From Pseudomonadota bacterium (lineage in GTDB: Bacteria > Pseudomonadota > Gammaproteobacteria > Burkholderiales > Burkholderiaceae_C): a stretch of 24,597 bases of DNA. The notes beneath the pieces are model-generated. The model did not search any database, was not told the DNA's origin, and worked only from the letters and a program-made list of their open reading frames with translations. Below are positions 9,985 through 17,389 of this stretch, piece by piece. The DNA lies in contig JAEZEB010000195.1 of NCBI GenBank assembly GCA_023438115.1, forward strand, positions 1 through 24,597, read 5' to 3'. Numbering within the stretch: position 1 is the first letter of the stretch; every line of letters begins with the position of its first letter. The translations under genes and the position numbers were made by a program.

Positions 9985-10727
9985 CAGGCGAAGCCGAGCA
10001 CCACCCGTCGGGTGGTGGCGCTCTTCTTCTCGATCTTCGTGACGACCACGCGGCCGATCTCCGCCGTGTTGGCCACGTGCGTGCCGCCGCAAGGCTGGAA
10101 GTCGATCGCCGCATCGGGCGCGCCGACGCGGATGGTGCGGATGCGCCCGGTGCCGCGCGGGGGCTGCACCGACATGCTCTTGACCAGCGCGGGGTTGGCG
10201 TCGAGTTCCTCGTCGGTGATGGAGCCGACCTCCACCGCGTGGCCCGCGGCGACCAGGCGCGCGATGCCTTCGGTGAGCGCGTCCTTGTCGAGCGGGTCGG
10301 TCATGTTGAAGTCCAGCCGCGCGTAGTCGGGCGTGATGGAGCAGCCGTTGACCAGCTGCGGCACCAGGTGGCACAGCAGGTGCGTGGTGGTGTGGAAGCG
10401 CATCAGCTTGTGGCGCCGCTCCCAGTCCACGCGCGCCACCAGCGAGGTGCCGGCGCGCAGTTCGGCCAGCAATTCTTCCTGGCCCGGCGCCGGCACGTGG
10501 GCGATCGCGCCGGTGGGGCGGCCTTCGGCATCCTTGAACTTGCGGGTGTCCGCGATCTGCAGCGCGCGGCCATCGGCCAGCAGCAGCACGCCGCTGTCGC
10601 CGGCCTGGCCGCCGCCCAGCGGATAGAACACGGTGCGATCCAGCACCACGCCCTGCGCGTCCACGGCCACCACGGCGGCGGGCGTCTCGCGCAGGTACGC
10701 ATCCTGTCGGAACAGCTCTTGCGTCAT
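9984..10727 (-). CDS. Alanyl-tRNA editing protein (AlaX-type)
   Basis: The free-standing editing domain hydrolyses mischarged Ser- or Gly-tRNA(Ala) in the cytoplasm. The 247-aa product shows the zinc ligands of the family, HTTTH (112-116) and C213/H217 in QPCGGTHVAN, plus the N-terminal VFYPLGGGQAGDSG segment (33-46) shared with AlaRS. ATG 10727 gives MTQELFRQDAYLRE, the usual family beginning; the longer upstream frame runs antisense to nothing conserved and overlaps fic. A 9-bp hairpin sits at its stop, and dsbD begins 41 bp further on, so the two may still share transcripts. All metal ligands are present, so the enzyme should be active. Confidence 0.93.
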   Translation of the reverse strand: MTQELFRQDAYLRETPAAVVAVDAQGVVLDRTVFYPLGGGQAGDSGVLLLADGRALQIADTRKFKDAEGRPTGAIAHVPAPGQEELLAELRAGTSLVARVDWERRHKLMRFHTTTHLLCHLVPQLVNGCSITPDYARLDFNMTDPLDKDALTEGIARLVAAGHAVEVGSITDEELDANPALVKSMSVQPPRGTGRIRTIRVGAPDAAIDFQPCGGTHVANTAEIGRVVVTKIEKKSATTRRVVLGFA

Positions 10728-10755
10728 CCCGTCATTGTCGGCGTTTTCGCAGGGC

Positions 10756-10772
10756 GCCCCGCACGTGGGGGC
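10756..10772 (-). terminator. Weak hairpin after the Fic gene
   Basis: GCCCC (10756-10760) and GGGGC (10768-10772) enclose a 7-nt loop, 8 bp past the Fic stop. The stem is short and lacks a T-tract. The Fic and alaX genes are otherwise only 52 bp apart. Confidence 0.3.
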
Positions 10773-10779
10773 AAGGCGA

Positions 10780-11973
10780 TCAGGCGCCGCCGGCGTCGGC
10801 CTCGGCTTCCGGCCAGAGGTTCGGGAACAGGAAGCGCAGGGCGTGCTGCGGCAGGCCGAAACGGACCTTGCCTTGCGGCGAATCGGACTTGAGCAGCCCG
10901 CGCCGCACGAGCGCACCCAATGCGTCGGTGGCGCTGCGCTCGCCCAGTCCCAGCATCGCCTTGAACTCGCCGCGCGTCAGCTCGCCGCCGCTCAGGAAAA
11001 GGTAGTGCAGGGGGTGAAGCGCTTCCTGCCGCACGCCGGACTTCAGGGCCCGGGACTCGAACACGAGGCAGGCTTCGATGCGCTCCTTCATCGAACCGAA
11101 GTCCAGCATGCGTGCCATGAAACCCACCTGGTCGATGCAGGTCGACAGCACGTAGGAGATCCAGGCCACCAGGGCCTGCTCGCTCAGGTTGCCGCGTCCG
11201 TCCAGGTCGCCGTGGCGAGGTGCGTCCGCAGCGGCAAGCAAGGCATAGTAGCGTTCGCTGTCGCGCGCGAAACCACGCAGCGGCGACCACAGTCCGCCGG
11301 TGTAGCCCAGGGCGCTGAGCAGCACGTGCGTGTGCAGCCGCATCACCCGGCCGTTGCCGTCGATGAAGGGGTGGATCCATCCGAGGCGCTGGTGCGCGGC
11401 GGCCAGCGCGACGAGGGCGGCCTCCCCAGGCCTGACGTTGCCGTAGAAGCTTGCCCAGCGTTGAAGGAAGGCTCCGAGGCTGCGGTGCGTCGGCGGGACG
11501 TGCTGCCCGACGCGCACTTCGCGCCCCCGCAGTTGCCCGGGAACGATCGGCTCGCTTTCCGATGTCACCAGGTCCTTCGCCGGGAGGCGAGCGAACAGCT
11601 CCCGATGCAGGTCCTGCACCGCATCCAGCGCGTAGAGCGCACGCGCGCCCTCCGCGCCTGCGTAGCGGGCTTCCAGGGCTGCTTCGGCCTCGATGTGGGC
11701 TACTGCCAGCCGCTGCCGTGCGGCGAGGTCCGCGTTGCGCGAGAAGTCCTGCCGCAGCGCCTGCTCGATCTCGTGAGGCCGCGTGTGCTGCCCTTCGATC
11801 CGGTTGGTGTAGTAGGAATTCATGCTGCGCAGCAGGGTGCGCAGCTCGGGCGGCACGCGGGTTCCGGCCAGGGCGGTGGCTTGCCGGGCGAGGTCGTGCG
11901 CCTGGGCCAGCAGCGGCTCGAGTCGAGCCTCGGCCGGCAGCAGCGGCTCGAACTGGTGCGGCTGGTCGTACAT
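10780..11973 (-). CDS. Fic-domain AMPylase with N-terminal inhibitory helix and C-terminal winged helix
   Basis: Fic proteins transfer AMP (or similar) from a nucleotide to target side chains. In this 397-aa protein the core motif is complete: HPFIDGNGRVMR at 201-212. The N-terminal helix carries the inhibitory (S/T)xxxE(G/N) motif as TNRIEG (56-61), a class II arrangement, so activity is expected to be self-restrained. Residues about 317-375 look like a winged helix (LTRGEFKAMLGLGERSATDALGALVRRGLL), suggesting DNA binding. The frame opens earlier at a TTG (12057), but ATG 11973 starts the conserved MYDQPHQFEPLLPAE segment and places a palindrome (12002-12022) in the promoter. No antitoxin gene adjoins it. 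Confidence 0.92.
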   Translation of the reverse strand: MYDQPHQFEPLLPAEARLEPLLAQAHDLARQATALAGTRVPPELRTLLRSMNSYYTNRIEGQHTRPHEIEQALRQDFSRNADLAARQRLAVAHIEAEAALEARYAGAEGARALYALDAVQDLHRELFARLPAKDLVTSESEPIVPGQLRGREVRVGQHVPPTHRSLGAFLQRWASFYGNVRPGEAALVALAAAHQRLGWIHPFIDGNGRVMRLHTHVLLSALGYTGGLWSPLRGFARDSERYYALLAAADAPRHGDLDGRGNLSEQALVAWISYVLSTCIDQVGFMARMLDFGSMKERIEACLVFESRALKSGVRQEALHPLHYLFLSGGELTRGEFKAMLGLGERSATDALGALVRRGLLKSDSPQGKVRFGLPQHALRFLFPNLWPEAEADAGGA

Positions 11974-12001
11974 GCCGCCATTGTTGCCAAGTCGGCTGAT
12001 C

Positions 12002-12022
12002 TTGTAAACCGTTGATTTACAA
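12002..12022. promoter_or_regulatory. Palindromic operator candidate upstream of the Fic gene
   Basis: TTGTAAA (12002-12008) and TTTACAA (12016-12022) are perfect reverse complements separated by 7 nt, with half-sites 14 bp apart centre to centre. The site is AT-rich in a very GC-rich setting and lies 28-49 bp before the chosen Fic start. That spacing suits a dimeric regulator, possibly Fic itself through its winged helix. Confidence 0.55.
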
Positions 12023-12044
12023 AAGGATGTCGGAAGTTTTGCGG

Positions 12045-12062
12045 ACTGGTTTGCCAACCAGT
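12045..12062. terminator. Perfect 7-bp hairpin after the small ORF
   Basis: ACTGGTT (12045-12051) and AACCAGT (12056-12062) pair around the 4-nt loop TGCC. On the minus strand it begins 8 bp after the stop of the small ORF at 12070, and lies upstream of fic. It could be a terminator or a second operator. No clear T-tract follows. Confidence 0.45.
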
Positions 12063-12069
12063 GTGCGAC

Positions 12070-12243
12070 TTAGATGAACCAATGCAGATTCATCAGGACC
12101 ATCGCGGTGATCGATGGGCCGCGGGTGCACTGGTCCATGGAAGGCAGCACCAGCGCCGCTGCCGACAGCACCACCAGCAGCAGCGCCTCGCGGCGGGACT
12201 GGGGGTCGGCAAGGAGTGCAACCTTGGCTTTCATGCAGTCCAT
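12070..12243 (-). CDS. Small hydrophobic protein, 57 aa, unknown
   Basis: This frame reads MDCMKAKVALLADPQSRREA, then a strongly hydrophobic run LLLVVLSAAALVLP (about residues 21-34), a short polar stretch with CTRGPS, and ITAMVLMNLHWFI before TAA. A single membrane span with a charged N-terminal segment is the simplest reading. Start options are ATG 12243 (weak GCGGGA upstream) or ATG 12234, which gives 54 aa. A perfect hairpin follows its stop, and it fills an otherwise empty gap between the Lrp gene and fic on their strand. I do not recognise the family. The TM-like pattern and the terminator-like hairpin are the support; comparative evidence is lacking. Confidence 0.5.
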   Translation of the reverse strand: MDCMKAKVALLADPQSRREALLLVVLSAAALVLPSMDQCTRGPSITAMVLMNLHWFI

Positions 12244-12262
12244 GATCCCGCGCCGGCCGCGG

Positions 12263-12316
12263 CCTGCCAGCCGCCGGGAAGCGGCATTCGCTGCGGGAAG
12301 GCGGCGGCCGGGCAGG
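12263..12316. terminator. Imperfect stem downstream of the Lrp gene
   Basis: CCTGCC (12263-12268) pairs with GGCAGG (12311-12316), and the stem continues after a small bulge with GCCGCC (12270-12275) against GGCGGC (12302-12307). It lies 21 bp beyond the Lrp stop on the minus strand. The high GC content makes chance pairing likely. Confidence 0.3.
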
Positions 12317-12336
12317 TCGCCTTGCGATGACGCCTG

Positions 12337-12816
12337 TCAGTTCCTGGCCGACTGGCGTGGCAGCGGCAAGGCCGTCTTGGCCCGCACCTGCTTGAGCGCG
12401 AAGCTGGAGCGGATCTTCTCGATGCCGGGGATGGGCGTGAGTTGCTCCAGGATGAAGCGCTCGAGCGCCGCGATGTCCGCCACCACCACCCGGATCAGGT
12501 AGTCGCTGTCGCCGGTCATGAGGTAGCACTCCATCACCTCCTCGTGCTCCCCGATGCGGCGCTCGAACTCCGCCAGCGACTGCTTGGACTGGTCCTTCAG
12601 GCTGATGCTGATGAAGACGTTCAGCCCCAGCCCCAGCAGCTTCGCGTTGGCCAGGGCGACGTAGCGCTCGATCACGCCCGCGGCCTCCAGCGCCTTCACG
12701 CGTGCCAGGCAGGGCGAGGGCGACAGGTGGACCCGGCGCGCGAGTTCCACGTTGGTCAGCGCGCCGTCGTTCTGCAGCTCGGAGAGGATGCGCAGGTCGA
12801 TCGGGTCCAGTTGCAT
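12337..12816 (-). CDS. Lrp/AsnC-family transcriptional regulator
   Basis: The 159-aa length is typical. Residues 4-50 form the N-terminal helix-turn-helix (LDPIDLRILSELQNDGALTNVELARRVHLSPSPCLARVKALEAAGVI). Residues about 65-140 form the RAM/AsnC ligand-binding domain (VFISISLKDQSKQSLAEFERRIGEHEEVMECYLMTGDSDYLIRVVV), with the conserved GDSDYLI turn. Such proteins bind amino acids and usually control a neighbouring gene. It is divergent from the E1-dehydrogenase gene across 104 bp, the standard arrangement for a local regulator, so that gene is its most likely target. The ligand is unknown; by analogy with MdeR it could be methionine or a related amino acid, which is inference. Confidence 0.93.
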   Translation of the reverse strand: MQLDPIDLRILSELQNDGALTNVELARRVHLSPSPCLARVKALEAAGVIERYVALANAKLLGLGLNVFISISLKDQSKQSLAEFERRIGEHEEVMECYLMTGDSDYLIRVVVADIAALERFILEQLTPIPGIEKIRSSFALKQVRAKTALPLPRQSARN

Positions 12817-12920
12817 GAAATGCCGGAAAGATGGAGGTCGGCGCGATTTTATGCTTCAAACCCAGCGGTGACGCCGCTTTTCGATATCCTCTGCGGATCG
12901 CGGCGCCCTAGAGTGGCGCC
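12817..12920. promoter_or_regulatory. Divergent Lrp/E1-dehydrogenase promoter region
   Basis: The AT-rich patch ATTTTATGCTTC (12845-12856) resembles the 3' half of the Lrp consensus and contains a possible minus-strand -10 (TAAAAT). Directly before the E1 start codon lies GGCGCC-7 nt-GGCGCC (12902-12907 and 12915-12920), able to form a stem that ends at the ATG. No good Shine-Dalgarno is visible for the E1 gene. Confidence 0.4.
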
Positions 12921-15536
12921 ATGGCGGACCAGAGCATCACCCGTTACCTCACCGACGCGGCCGGCGATCCCGATCCCGGCGAAACGGCCGAATGGCGCGA
13001 GGCCTTCCTGGCCCTCGTCGCCACCGAAGGGCCGGCCCGTGCGCGCTACATCCTCGACCAGCTGGCCGTGCTGGCGCGCCATCCCGCGGTGGCCTGGTCG
13101 CCGGAACTGGTCACGCCCTACGTCAACTCCATTCCGGTGGAACAGCAGCCGCCGTTCCCCGGCGACCTGGCCATCGAGGAGAAGCTCGCCTCGCTGATGC
13201 GGTGGAATGCGCTGGCCATGGTGGCGCGCGCCAACGCGGCCTACGGCGAGCTCGGGGGCCACATCGCCAGCTACGCGAGTGCCGCGGACCTGTTCGAGGT
13301 GGGCTTCAACCACTTCTTCCAGGCGCGCAACGCAAGCCATCGCGGCGACCTGGTGTTCTTCCAGCCGCACAGCGCGCCCGGCGTCTACGCGCGTGCCTTC
13401 CTGGAAGGGCGGCTGTCGGAGAACGACCTCGCGCACTACCGCCAGGAGATCGTGGCGCCGGCCAACGGCGCCCGCGGGCTTTCCAGCTATCCGCATCCCT
13501 GGCTGATGCCGGATTTCTGGCAGTTCCCCACGGGCTCGATGGGCCTGGGGCCGATCAGCTCGATCTACCACGCGCGCTTCATGCACTACCTGACGCACCG
13601 CGGCCTGCTCGATTGCGGCGGCCGCAAGGTGTGGGGCGTGTTCGGCGACGGCGAGATGGACGAACCCGAGAGCACCAGCGCGCTGACGCTGGCCTCGCGC
13701 GAGAAGCTGGACAACCTGGTGTGGGTGGTCAACTGCAACCTGCAGCGCCTGGACGGCCCGGTGCGCGGCAACGGCCGCATCGTCGACGAACTCGAGAAGC
13801 TGTTCCGCGGCGCCGGCTGGAACGTCATCAAGCTGCTGTGGGGCAGCGACTGGGACGGCCTGTTCGCGCGCGACACCACGCATGCGCTGGTGCGCGCCTT
13901 CGCGCATACCGTCGACGGCCAGATGCAGACCTTCGCGGCCAAGGATGGACGCTTCAACCGGGACAACTTCTTCGGCCAGGACGAGGAGCTTGCGCGGCTG
14001 GCGCAGGGCATGACCGACGAACAGATCGACCGGCTCAAGCGCGGCGGCCACGACCTCGTGAAGATCCACGCCGCCTACGCCGCGGCGGCGAAGCATCGCG
14101 GCCAGCCGACGGTGATCCTGGCCCACACCAAGAAGGGCTACGGCATGGGTGCGGCGGGGCAGGGCCGCATGACCACGCACAGCCAGAAGAAGCTGGACGA
14201 CGCGGCGCTGCTGGAATTCCGCAACCGCTTCAACCTGCCGATCTCCGACGAGCAGGCGACCACGCTGGCCTTCTTCAAGCCGGAACCGGACAGCCCCGAG
14301 ATGCGCTACCTGCACGCGCGCCGCGAGGCGCTGGGCGGCTACCTGCCCCGTCGCGAGACGGCCTGCGACGTGGTGCCCGTTCCCGAGGCGTCTTCCTATG
14401 CGCAGTTCGCGCTGCAGGCCGGCGGCAAGGAGATGTCGACCACCATGGCTTTCGTGCGCATGCTGGGCACGCTGCTGAAGGACGCGCAGCTGGGCCCGCG
14501 CATCGTGCCCATCGTGGCCGACGAGGCGCGTACCTTCGGCATGGCCAACCTGTTCAAGCAGGTGGGCATCTATTCCAGCGCGGGACAGGCCTACGAGCCG
14601 GAGGACATCGGTTCCGTGCTGTCCTACCGCGAAGCGCTGGACGGGCAGATCCTGGAAGAAGGCATCAGCGAGGCTGGCGCGATCGCGAGCTGGACGGCCG
14701 CGGCCACCAGCTACAGCGTGCATGGCGTGGCCATGCTGCCCTTCTACATCTACTACTCGATGTTCGGCTTCCAGCGCGTGGGCGATGCGATCTGGGCGGC
14801 GGCGGACCAGCGCGCGCGGGGTTTCCTGCTGGGCGCCACCTCGGGCCGCACCACGCTGGGCGGCGAAGGCCTGCAGCACCAGGACGGCAGCAGCCACCTG
14901 GTGGCCGCGACCATCCCCAACTGCAAGGCCTACGACCCGGCCTTCGCCGGCGAGATGGCGCTGATCGTGGACCGCGGCATGCGCGAGATGCTGCTGGAGC
15001 AGCGCGACGTCTTCTACTACGTCACCCTGATGAACGAGAACTACGCGCAGCCGGACCTGCCGCCCGAGGCGCACGAGGGCGTGATCCGCGGCGCCTACCG
15101 CTTCGCGCGCTTCGGCGACGAGACGGCGCGCCAGCGCGTGACGCTGCTCGGTTCGGGCGCCATCCTCACCGAGGCGCTGAAGGCGGCGCGCCAGCTGGCC
15201 GACGACGGCATCCCCGTCGACGTGTTCAGCGTGACGAGCTGGAGCGAGCTGGCGCGCGACGGCATGGAACAGGAGCGTCGCGCGATGGAAGAGGGCGGCA
15301 CCGAGCCGCCCTACATCACCGGCCTGCTCGCGGGCAGCGGCCCCGTGATCGCCGCCAGCGACTACGTGCGCGCGGTGCCGGAAAGCGTGCGCGCCTACGT
15401 GCCGGCGGGGCGGCGCTACGTCACGCTGGGCACCGACGGCTTCGGCCGCAGCGACACGCGCGCGGCGCTGCGCTCCTTCTTCGGGGTGGATGCGGCCAGC
15501 ATCGTGAAGGCCGCGGCCCACGCGCTGCGGGCCTAG
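12921..15536 (+). CDS. Homodimeric-type 2-oxoacid (pyruvate) dehydrogenase E1, AceE/MdeB-like
   Basis: The 871-aa protein is collinear with E. coli AceE (887 aa) throughout. It uses thiamine diphosphate to decarboxylate a 2-oxoacid and pass the acyl group to an E2 lipoyl domain. Visible sites: GGHIASYAS (112-120) with the conserved active-site His, the ThDP-binding motif GDGEMDEPES...NCN (242-273), AHTKKGYGMG with the following MTTHSQ His, and ILEEGISEAGAI with the catalytic Glu. The C-terminus LGTDGFGRSDTRAALRSFFGVD is typical. No E2 or E3 gene adjoins it, and a divergent Lrp regulator does. This matches MdeB, an E1 for 2-oxobutyrate in Pseudomonas, better than a housekeeping aceE operon. 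Substrate is therefore uncertain. Confidence 0.9.
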   Translation: MADQSITRYLTDAAGDPDPGETAEWREAFLALVATEGPARARYILDQLAVLARHPAVAWSPELVTPYVNSIPVEQQPPFPGDLAIEEKLASLMRWNALAMVARANAAYGELGGHIASYASAADLFEVGFNHFFQARNASHRGDLVFFQPHSAPGVYARAFLEGRLSENDLAHYRQEIVAPANGARGLSSYPHPWLMPDFWQFPTGSMGLGPISSIYHARFMHYLTHRGLLDCGGRKVWGVFGDGEMDEPESTSALTLASREKLDNLVWVVNCNLQRLDGPVRGNGRIVDELEKLFRGAGWNVIKLLWGSDWDGLFARDTTHALVRAFAHTVDGQMQTFAAKDGRFNRDNFFGQDEELARLAQGMTDEQIDRLKRGGHDLVKIHAAYAAAAKHRGQPTVILAHTKKGYGMGAAGQGRMTTHSQKKLDDAALLEFRNRFNLPISDEQATTLAFFKPEPDSPEMRYLHARREALGGYLPRRETACDVVPVPEASSYAQFALQAGGKEMSTTMAFVRMLGTLLKDAQLGPRIVPIVADEARTFGMANLFKQVGIYSSAGQAYEPEDIGSVLSYREALDGQILEEGISEAGAIASWTAAATSYSVHGVAMLPFYIYYSMFGFQRVGDAIWAAADQRARGFLLGATSGRTTLGGEGLQHQDGSSHLVAATIPNCKAYDPAFAGEMALIVDRGMREMLLEQRDVFYYVTLMNENYAQPDLPPEAHEGVIRGAYRFARFGDETARQRVTLLGSGAILTEALKAARQLADDGIPVDVFSVTSWSELARDGMEQERRAMEEGGTEPPYITGLLAGSGPVIAASDYVRAVPESVRAYVPAGRRYVTLGTDGFGRSDTRAALRSFFGVDAASIVKAAAHALRA

Positions 15537-15545
15537 CCTCTTCGG

Positions 15546-16265
15546 CTATTCGATCTCGAAGGCGGTGACCACCAGGCGCGCCGGCCCGGTGGCGTACACG
15601 CCGTGGCCGTAGCCATCGCCGCCGCCCAGCACGAAGCCGATGCGTGCGGCGCCGGCGAGCGCGTCCTCGAACGCCGCGAGGTTCTTCTCGCGCGACGAAC
15701 CGAGCACGGCGGTCCAGTTCTGGTCGAAGCGCGCCTCGACGGTGTATTCGCCGGCCTGGATCGGGCGGTGGCTGGCGAAGGTCGCATACCAGCGGAAGGC
15801 TTCGTAGCTGCCGCGGGCCGACCAGTCGTCGCCCTGCCGCTGGAAATACAGCGTGAGGATGGCGGGCGCACCGGGGCGCGTGCGCGGCTCGATCTTCACG
15901 CCTTCGTCCGCTTCCACGCGGAAGCGCATGCGCACCAGCGTCTTGTCCAGGAGCGAGCCGCTCGGCATGGTGACGTAATGGACCGACCCGGCCTCGACAT
16001 CGGGCTGGGGCATCTCGATCACCCAGGCCGAACCGTCCTTCGAGGCGGAAGGATGCGCGGGCATGGAACGCGAATAGTTGCGGCCGCCGATGACGGGACC
16101 GATCTCCCAGTGGCCCGGGTCCATCGCCTGCAGGGTGGTCTCGGACTGCAGGACTCCGGAAGAACCGCCGCCGTCGCCTCCGCCGCCGCAGGAGGCGAGG
16201 AGGAGGGCCAGGGCGGCGAGCGCGATGCGAAGGGAAGGGGAGAGCCGGAGACGAGGGACGGGCAT
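15546..16265 (-). CDS. Putative lipoprotein of unknown function
   Basis: The 239-aa product begins with a lipoprotein signal peptide: a hydrophobic run to LLLASC, giving lipidated C26, then a glycine-rich linker GGGGDGGGSSG. The mature part (about 40-239) is rich in aromatic and beta-type segments (HWEIGPVIGGRNYSRSMPAHP, VHYVTMPSG, VRMRFRVEADEGVKIEPR, AILTLYFQRQGDDWSARG, TVEARFDQNWTAVLGSSRE, RIGFVLGGGDGYGHGVYATG). This resembles jelly-roll or concanavalin-like carbohydrate-binding folds, but I do not recognise a family. ATG 16265 was chosen because it sits just before the signal peptide. It converges on the E1 gene (9-bp gap) and is divergent from the creatininase-family gene. Confidence 0.75.
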   Translation of the reverse strand: MPVPRLRLSPSLRIALAALALLLASCGGGGDGGGSSGVLQSETTLQAMDPGHWEIGPVIGGRNYSRSMPAHPSASKDGSAWVIEMPQPDVEAGSVHYVTMPSGSLLDKTLVRMRFRVEADEGVKIEPRTRPGAPAILTLYFQRQGDDWSARGSYEAFRWYATFASHRPIQAGEYTVEARFDQNWTAVLGSSREKNLAAFEDALAGAARIGFVLGGGDGYGHGVYATGPARLVVTAFEIE

Positions 16266-16439
16266 GGACTGGCGGAAGGAAGAGGGACGCCGGCTCCGCA
16301 GCGGATGCGAAGCACGCGTGCGGCGCACGCGCCGGCCGGAAAAATTCTCCGGCGGGGTGCGCTCACGCAATGGCGCGAAGAACGCCGGCTTCCGGCCTCT
16401 TATCGCGGGCCTTGCGCGTGGCTCCCGTAAGATGCGCGC
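16266..16439. promoter_or_regulatory. Divergent intergenic region, lipoprotein/creatininase-family genes
   Basis: It contains a small dyad GCCGGA (16335-16340)/TCCGGC (16348-16353) with an AT-rich loop. A TAAGAT hexamer at 16428-16433 ends 6 nt before the creatininase-family ATG. If that hexamer is the -10, the mRNA would be leaderless. No good Shine-Dalgarno or -35 is visible, so the promoter call is tentative. Confidence 0.3.
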
Positions 16440-17243
16440 ATGGCTTTGCCGTCCCGCTTCTGGTCCCAGCTCACCACCACCGACTTCGCCGCGCTCGACG
16501 CGGCGCGGACGGTGGCCGTGCTGCCCGTGGGCGCGACCGAGCAGCACGGGCCGCACCTTCCGCTGTCGGTGGACCAGAGCCTGGTCGACGGCATCGTGGC
16601 GCGCGCACTGCCCCTGCTGCCCGCGGAGGCGCCCGTGCTGGTGCTGCCCACGCAGGCCGTGGGCTACAGCCCCGAGCACGCCGACTTCGCGGGCACGCTC
16701 ACGCTGCCGGTGGAGACCGTCATCGCCACGTGGGTGGCGCTGGGCGAATGCGTGGCCCGCGCCGGCGTGCGCAAGCTGCTGCTTTTCAACGCCCACGGCG
16801 GCCAGGTGAGCCTGCTGGATATCGTGGCGCGCGAGCTGCGCGTGCGCTGCGGCCTCATCGTCTACGGCTGCAGCTGGTGGAACCTGCCGCTGGGCGAGGA
16901 CGCGAACGGGCAGTTCAGCGCCGACGAACACCGTTTCGGCGTTCATGCCGGCGAGATCGAGACTTCGCTCATGCTGGCGCTCGCGCCCGACACGGTGCGC
17001 ATGGGCGAGGCGCGCGACTTTCCCTCCAGCTCGCGCGAGCGCGCGGCGAAGTACGCCGTGCTGGGCAACGGCCGCAGCGCCAAGCTCGGCTGGGCCATGC
17101 GCGACTACAACCCGCAGGGCGCCGCAGGCAATGCGGCCGGTGCCACGGCGGCCAAGGGCGAGGCCGTGCTGCAGGCCGGCGCGCGCGAACTCGCGCGGAT
17201 GCTGTGCGAGATGGCGGACCTGCCCCTTTCCACCGTCGCCTGA
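16440..17243 (+). CDS. Creatininase-family amidohydrolase
   Basis: The 267-aa product carries the family's metal site: E34 and H36 in PVGATEQHGPHLPLSVD, D45 in the same segment, H119 in LFNAHGGQVSLL, and E174 in VHAGEIETSLML, with H169 nearby. The family includes creatinine amidohydrolase and enzymes acting on formamides in riboflavin/F420 and mycofactocin pathways; the substrate cannot be deduced here. Length fits the family (about 240-270). The start at ATG 16440 gives MALPSRFWSQLTTTDFAAL, the usual beginning. No pathway partner lies next to it; a 59-aa hypothetical ORF follows after 146 bp, with a perfect hairpin (17270-17286) between. Confidence 0.9.
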   Translation: MALPSRFWSQLTTTDFAALDAARTVAVLPVGATEQHGPHLPLSVDQSLVDGIVARALPLLPAEAPVLVLPTQAVGYSPEHADFAGTLTLPVETVIATWVALGECVARAGVRKLLLFNAHGGQVSLLDIVARELRVRCGLIVYGCSWWNLPLGEDANGQFSADEHRFGVHAGEIETSLMLALAPDTVRMGEARDFPSSSRERAAKYAVLGNGRSAKLGWAMRDYNPQGAAGNAAGATAAKGEAVLQAGARELARMLCEMADLPLSTVA

Positions 17244-17269
17244 AGCGCCAGCAGGCCCTGGAGGCGTCC

Positions 17270-17286
17270 GCCATCCTCCGGATGGC
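17270..17286 (+). terminator. Hairpin after the creatininase-family gene
   Basis: GCCATCC (17270-17276) and GGATGGC (17280-17286) form a perfect 7-bp stem with a 3-nt loop, 26 bp after the stop codon. No T-tract follows, so it may be rho-assisted or merely structural. Confidence 0.4.
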
Positions 17287-17306
17287 CGAGTTGGAGGACG
17301 GCGACA

Positions 17307-17336
17307 CGCGTGCGCAGGTTTGCGCATCCGCACGCG
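17307..17336. promoter_or_regulatory. Compound dyad upstream of the 59-aa ORF
   Basis: The outer arms GCGTGCG (17308-17314) and CGCACGC (17329-17335) are perfect complements. Inside them TGCGCA, itself palindromic, occurs twice (17311-17316 and 17321-17326) with a 4-bp spacer. The layout suggests either an operator for a dimeric protein or an alternative RNA structure ahead of the small gene. Confidence 0.4.
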
Positions 17337-17389
17337 AAGGTCATGCCGCTGTCACGTTCTTCTGCCTAGACTGTGGGCAGGTGAACCTC

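Noticed and set aside
6695..10326. Open frames of over 1000 codons on each strand over metY-dsbD-alaX
   Set aside because: The minus frame ends as the genuine CoA-binding protein, but everything upstream of GTG 7174 is an out-of-frame shadow of redoxin, dsbD and alaX. The plus frame is antisense with no domain.
11974..12057. Longer Fic start at TTG 12057 (28 extra residues)
   Set aside because: It would translate through the palindrome at 12002-12022, uses a rare start codon, and the added residues look unlike a Fic N-terminus.
12849..15568. 890-aa minus and 858-aa plus frames over the E1 gene
   Set aside because: His/Arg/Val- and Arg/Ala/Gly-rich shadows of the E1 gene, which has complete family motifs.
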